Shown: positions 14,732 to 16,305 of the stretch, piece by piece
Position numbering within the stretch: position 1 is the first letter of the stretch
Layout of the letters: every line of letters begins with the position of its first letter
Assembly: GCA_007131525.1 (NCBI GenBank)
Contig: SLQK01000074.1
Coordinates: forward strand, 1 to 16,305
Length of the DNA stretch: 16,305 bases
Direction: 5' to 3'
Source of the DNA: Nitriliruptoraceae bacterium
GTDB lineage: Bacteria; Actinomycetota; Nitriliruptoria; Nitriliruptorales; Nitriliruptoraceae
Made by a program: the position numbers and the translations under genes
The notes under the pieces: model-generated
Told to the model about the DNA's origin: nothing
Databases searched by the model: none
Seen by the model: only the letters and a program-made list of their open reading frames with translations

Positions 14732-14924
14732 GAGGTGGTTCCCCTAGCGTCCGTACGCGGCAACAGCGGAGCGAGCGGGGCTCCCGGTGGCCGCGTCAAC
14801 GCTGCGGTCCACACGCACCCGCCCCGGGCGCGGCCTCTGAGGGTACGCGCCGACCGGCGGTCCGTCATCGCGCACCGTGCGGTCGCCCTGGGGGCAGCGC
14901 TGGCGCGGTGCCGGAGACCATGAC
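14732..14924. promoter_or_regulatory. Upstream region and candidate promoter of sigma gene 2
   Basis: Reading leftward, ATGACG (14868-14863), a 17-bp spacer and TACCCT (14845-14840) make a reasonable -35/-10 pair, giving a leader of about 100 nt. An 11-bp palindrome, cgcaccgtgcg (14871-14881), lies two bases upstream of the -35 and could be an operator. No gene is seen in this 193-bp gap, and no strong terminator for the YibE/F gene that ends at 14925. Confidence 0.4.
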
Positions 14925-16208
14925 TCACGGACGTTCCGGATGGTCACGGTCGAGGGCCTGCGGTGCCTGCCCCACCTCGTCGCGTGGGGTGGCGGGACGG
15001 CCCCGAGGTGTCGGCCGCAGGGTGTCCCGGGGGCCGTGGTGATGGTGGCCGACCCCGAGCGGCGGCGCGTTGGGTGGCCTGGCCACCGCCACGGACGCGG
15101 CCAGGGCGGTGGTGAAGGGCACGGCGGCGATCAGGCCCAGCGAGCCGACGACCGTCTTGATGATCTCCTCGGCCAGCACCTCGGAGTTCACGATCTCGAG
15201 CACGGGGACCCCACCGGTGTAGAACAGCAGCAGCAGGGCGATCGACGCCCCGGTGTAGGCGAGGAAGAGGGTGTTGACCACCGAAGCGATGTGGTCACGT
15301 CCGACCTTCATGGCCCGGGCGAACAGCTCGGTCCAGGTCAGCTGCCGGTTCGTGTCGTGCAGGGCGAACACCGTCGACGCCTGGCTGATCGTCACGTCGT
15401 CGAGCACCCCGAGGGCCGCGATGATCAGCCCCGCGAGCACCAACCCCTGCAGGTCGAGCCCCTCGACGGCGAACCGTGCGAACACCGCGTCGTCGGAGGC
15501 GAACCCGGTGATCCGTCCCCGGTCGATGAAGAACATGCCGAGCAGGACGGTGAGCACCAGGGCGCCCGCGGTGCCGACGATCGCCGAGGTCGTCATCTCG
15601 TTGATGCCGTGGGCGAGGTAGAGCGTCACGATCATCACGGCCATGGCACCCACCAGGGCCACCACCGGTGGGCTGGTCCCGGCGATGATGGCCGGCACCA
15701 CGAACCGCACCACGATGGCCAGCGAGATGGCGAGGCCGAGCAGGGACCGGAACCCGTGCCAGCGGGAGATCACCAGCACGGTGGCGACGAACAGCGCCAG
15801 CAACCAGAACAGGGTCGGTAGCCGCTGGAAGTCGGTGATGAAGTACTGGAGCTCCCCGTCGACCCCGATCGTGCGGTCCAGCAGGACCCGGTCGCCCAGC
15901 CGGAACTCCGGGAAGCCGTCGGTGTTGATCTCCAACGAGATGCGCTGCCCGGCGTCCGGGCCGTCGAGCAGGTCCACCTCGAGCTGCGCGAGTTCACCCG
16001 AGATGCCGATCAGCTCGTCCGGCTCCCCCTCGATCAGGGTCACCTCGCGGATCTCGCCCTCGACCAACGCCTCCAGCGGCGGGGCGTCATCCTCGGGCAG
16101 GACCGGCCCACGGGGCCACAGCCACGCCAGACCGATCACCGCCCCGAGCGCGAGGACGGCGACCACGCCGAGCAGCCGTCGGTGGGTCAGCAGGCCGGTC
16201 GTGGCCAC
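14925..16208 (-). CDS. YibE/F family integral membrane protein
   Basis: A 427-residue membrane protein matching YibE/F (PF07907), a family of unknown function with suggested transport roles. Residues 10-31 are a first helix. Residues 45-128 are an extracytoplasmic beta-rich domain with GEIREVTLIEGEPDELIGI (51-69) and GDRVLLDRTIGVDGELQYFI (105-124). At least six further helices follow, near 131-147, 153-175, 180-200, 208-228, 253-269 and 318-336, with another at about 351-376. The conserved block is ALGVLDDVTISQASTVFAL (265-283) and GRDHIASVVNTLFLAYTGAS (303-322). From about 377 a Pro/Arg/His-rich tail with HHHH (388-391) extends past the last helix. The GTG at 16208 follows ggagg eight bases upstream. 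It appears to be a single-gene unit. Confidence 0.92.
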   Translation of the reverse strand: MATTGLLTHRRLLGVVAVLALGAVIGLAWLWPRGPVLPEDDAPPLEALVEGEIREVTLIEGEPDELIGISGELAQLEVDLLDGPDAGQRISLEINTDGFPEFRLGDRVLLDRTIGVDGELQYFITDFQRLPTLFWLLALFVATVLVISRWHGFRSLLGLAISLAIVVRFVVPAIIAGTSPPVVALVGAMAVMIVTLYLAHGINEMTTSAIVGTAGALVLTVLLGMFFIDRGRITGFASDDAVFARFAVEGLDLQGLVLAGLIIAALGVLDDVTISQASTVFALHDTNRQLTWTELFARAMKVGRDHIASVVNTLFLAYTGASIALLLLFYTGGVPVLEIVNSEVLAEEIIKTVVGSLGLIAAVPFTTALAASVAVARPPNAPPLGVGHHHHGPRDTLRPTPRGRPATPRDEVGQAPQALDRDHPERP

Positions 16209-16305
16209 AGGGCGCTCCTCCGTCGTGAGCTGCGGTCCGGTTCCCCCGCCGGATCGGCCCCGATGCTACGACCTGGCCCGCCCGGCCCAGACACGACGCC
16301 CGCCG
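16209..16305 (-). promoter_or_regulatory. Upstream region of the YibE/F gene
   Basis: Reading leftward, TAGCAT (16268-16263) is a good TANNNT -10 candidate, giving a leader of about 48 nt with a ggagg ribosome site. No clear -35 is seen. No coding sequence is recognised from here to the window end. Confidence 0.4.

Noticed and set aside
12534..14923. Rightward open frames of 410 and 423 codons
   Set aside because: They are antisense to dacB and sigma gene 2, where catalytic and sigma motifs are on the other strand.
14877..15821. Rightward 314-codon frame rich in Gly, His, Gln and Asp
   Set aside because: It is antisense to the YibE/F gene and its low-complexity translation is a frame artefact.

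Overview
The window is very GC-rich, densely packed bacterial chromosome. GTG starts are common, several genes overlap by one to four bases, and several genes appear to be leaderless. The gene families (stand-alone 5'-3' exonuclease, actinobacterial-style MarR with an AlkA-type glycosylase, DUF2087, YibE/F, short sigma-70 paralogues) point to Actinomycetota. A deep branch such as Nitriliruptoria is my guess, not something the sequence proves. I see no tRNA, rRNA, CRISPR array, IS element, integrase or phage gene. The region reads as core chromosome with some lineage-specific additions.

Layout. (1) 1-3534: two ABC-F ATPases transcribed divergently from a 64-bp gap: a YheS-like gene leftward, cut by the window edge, and a Uup-like gene rightward. 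The gap holds a perfect 13-bp inverted repeat containing both candidate -10 boxes. (2) 3646-6250: a sigma-70 family factor, then a 187-bp gap with 17-bp tandem repeats and a foldable leader, then a secreted coiled-coil plus lytic transglycosylase. (3) 6290-7947: a winged-helix/DUF2087 protein divergent from a 10-TM EamA transporter. (4) 7898-9153: leftward operon of a short-chain dehydrogenase and an unrecognised 159-aa protein joined by an ATGA overlap. (5) 9290-11849: a 5'-3' exonuclease ending in a sliding-clamp-type motif, then a MarR regulator overlapping (GTGA) an AlkA-like DNA glycosylase. (6) 11859-14731, leftward: a second sigma-70 factor whose stop overlaps the start of a DacB-type lipoprotein D,D-peptidase. 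(7) 14925-16208, leftward: a YibE/F membrane protein.

How the genes may work together. Three themes recur: ribosome rescue or translation (two ABC-F proteins), DNA repair (exonuclease and glycosylase), and cell-wall remodelling tied to sigma factors. Both sigma paralogues share a short region 1.1 and are followed on the same strand by a peptidoglycan enzyme, suggesting an old duplication or a conserved sigma/cell-wall linkage. The least explained items are the structured leader before the transglycosylase, the symmetric promoter between the ABC-F genes, the unknown dehydrogenase partner, and the minisatellite-encoded acidic tract in DacB.
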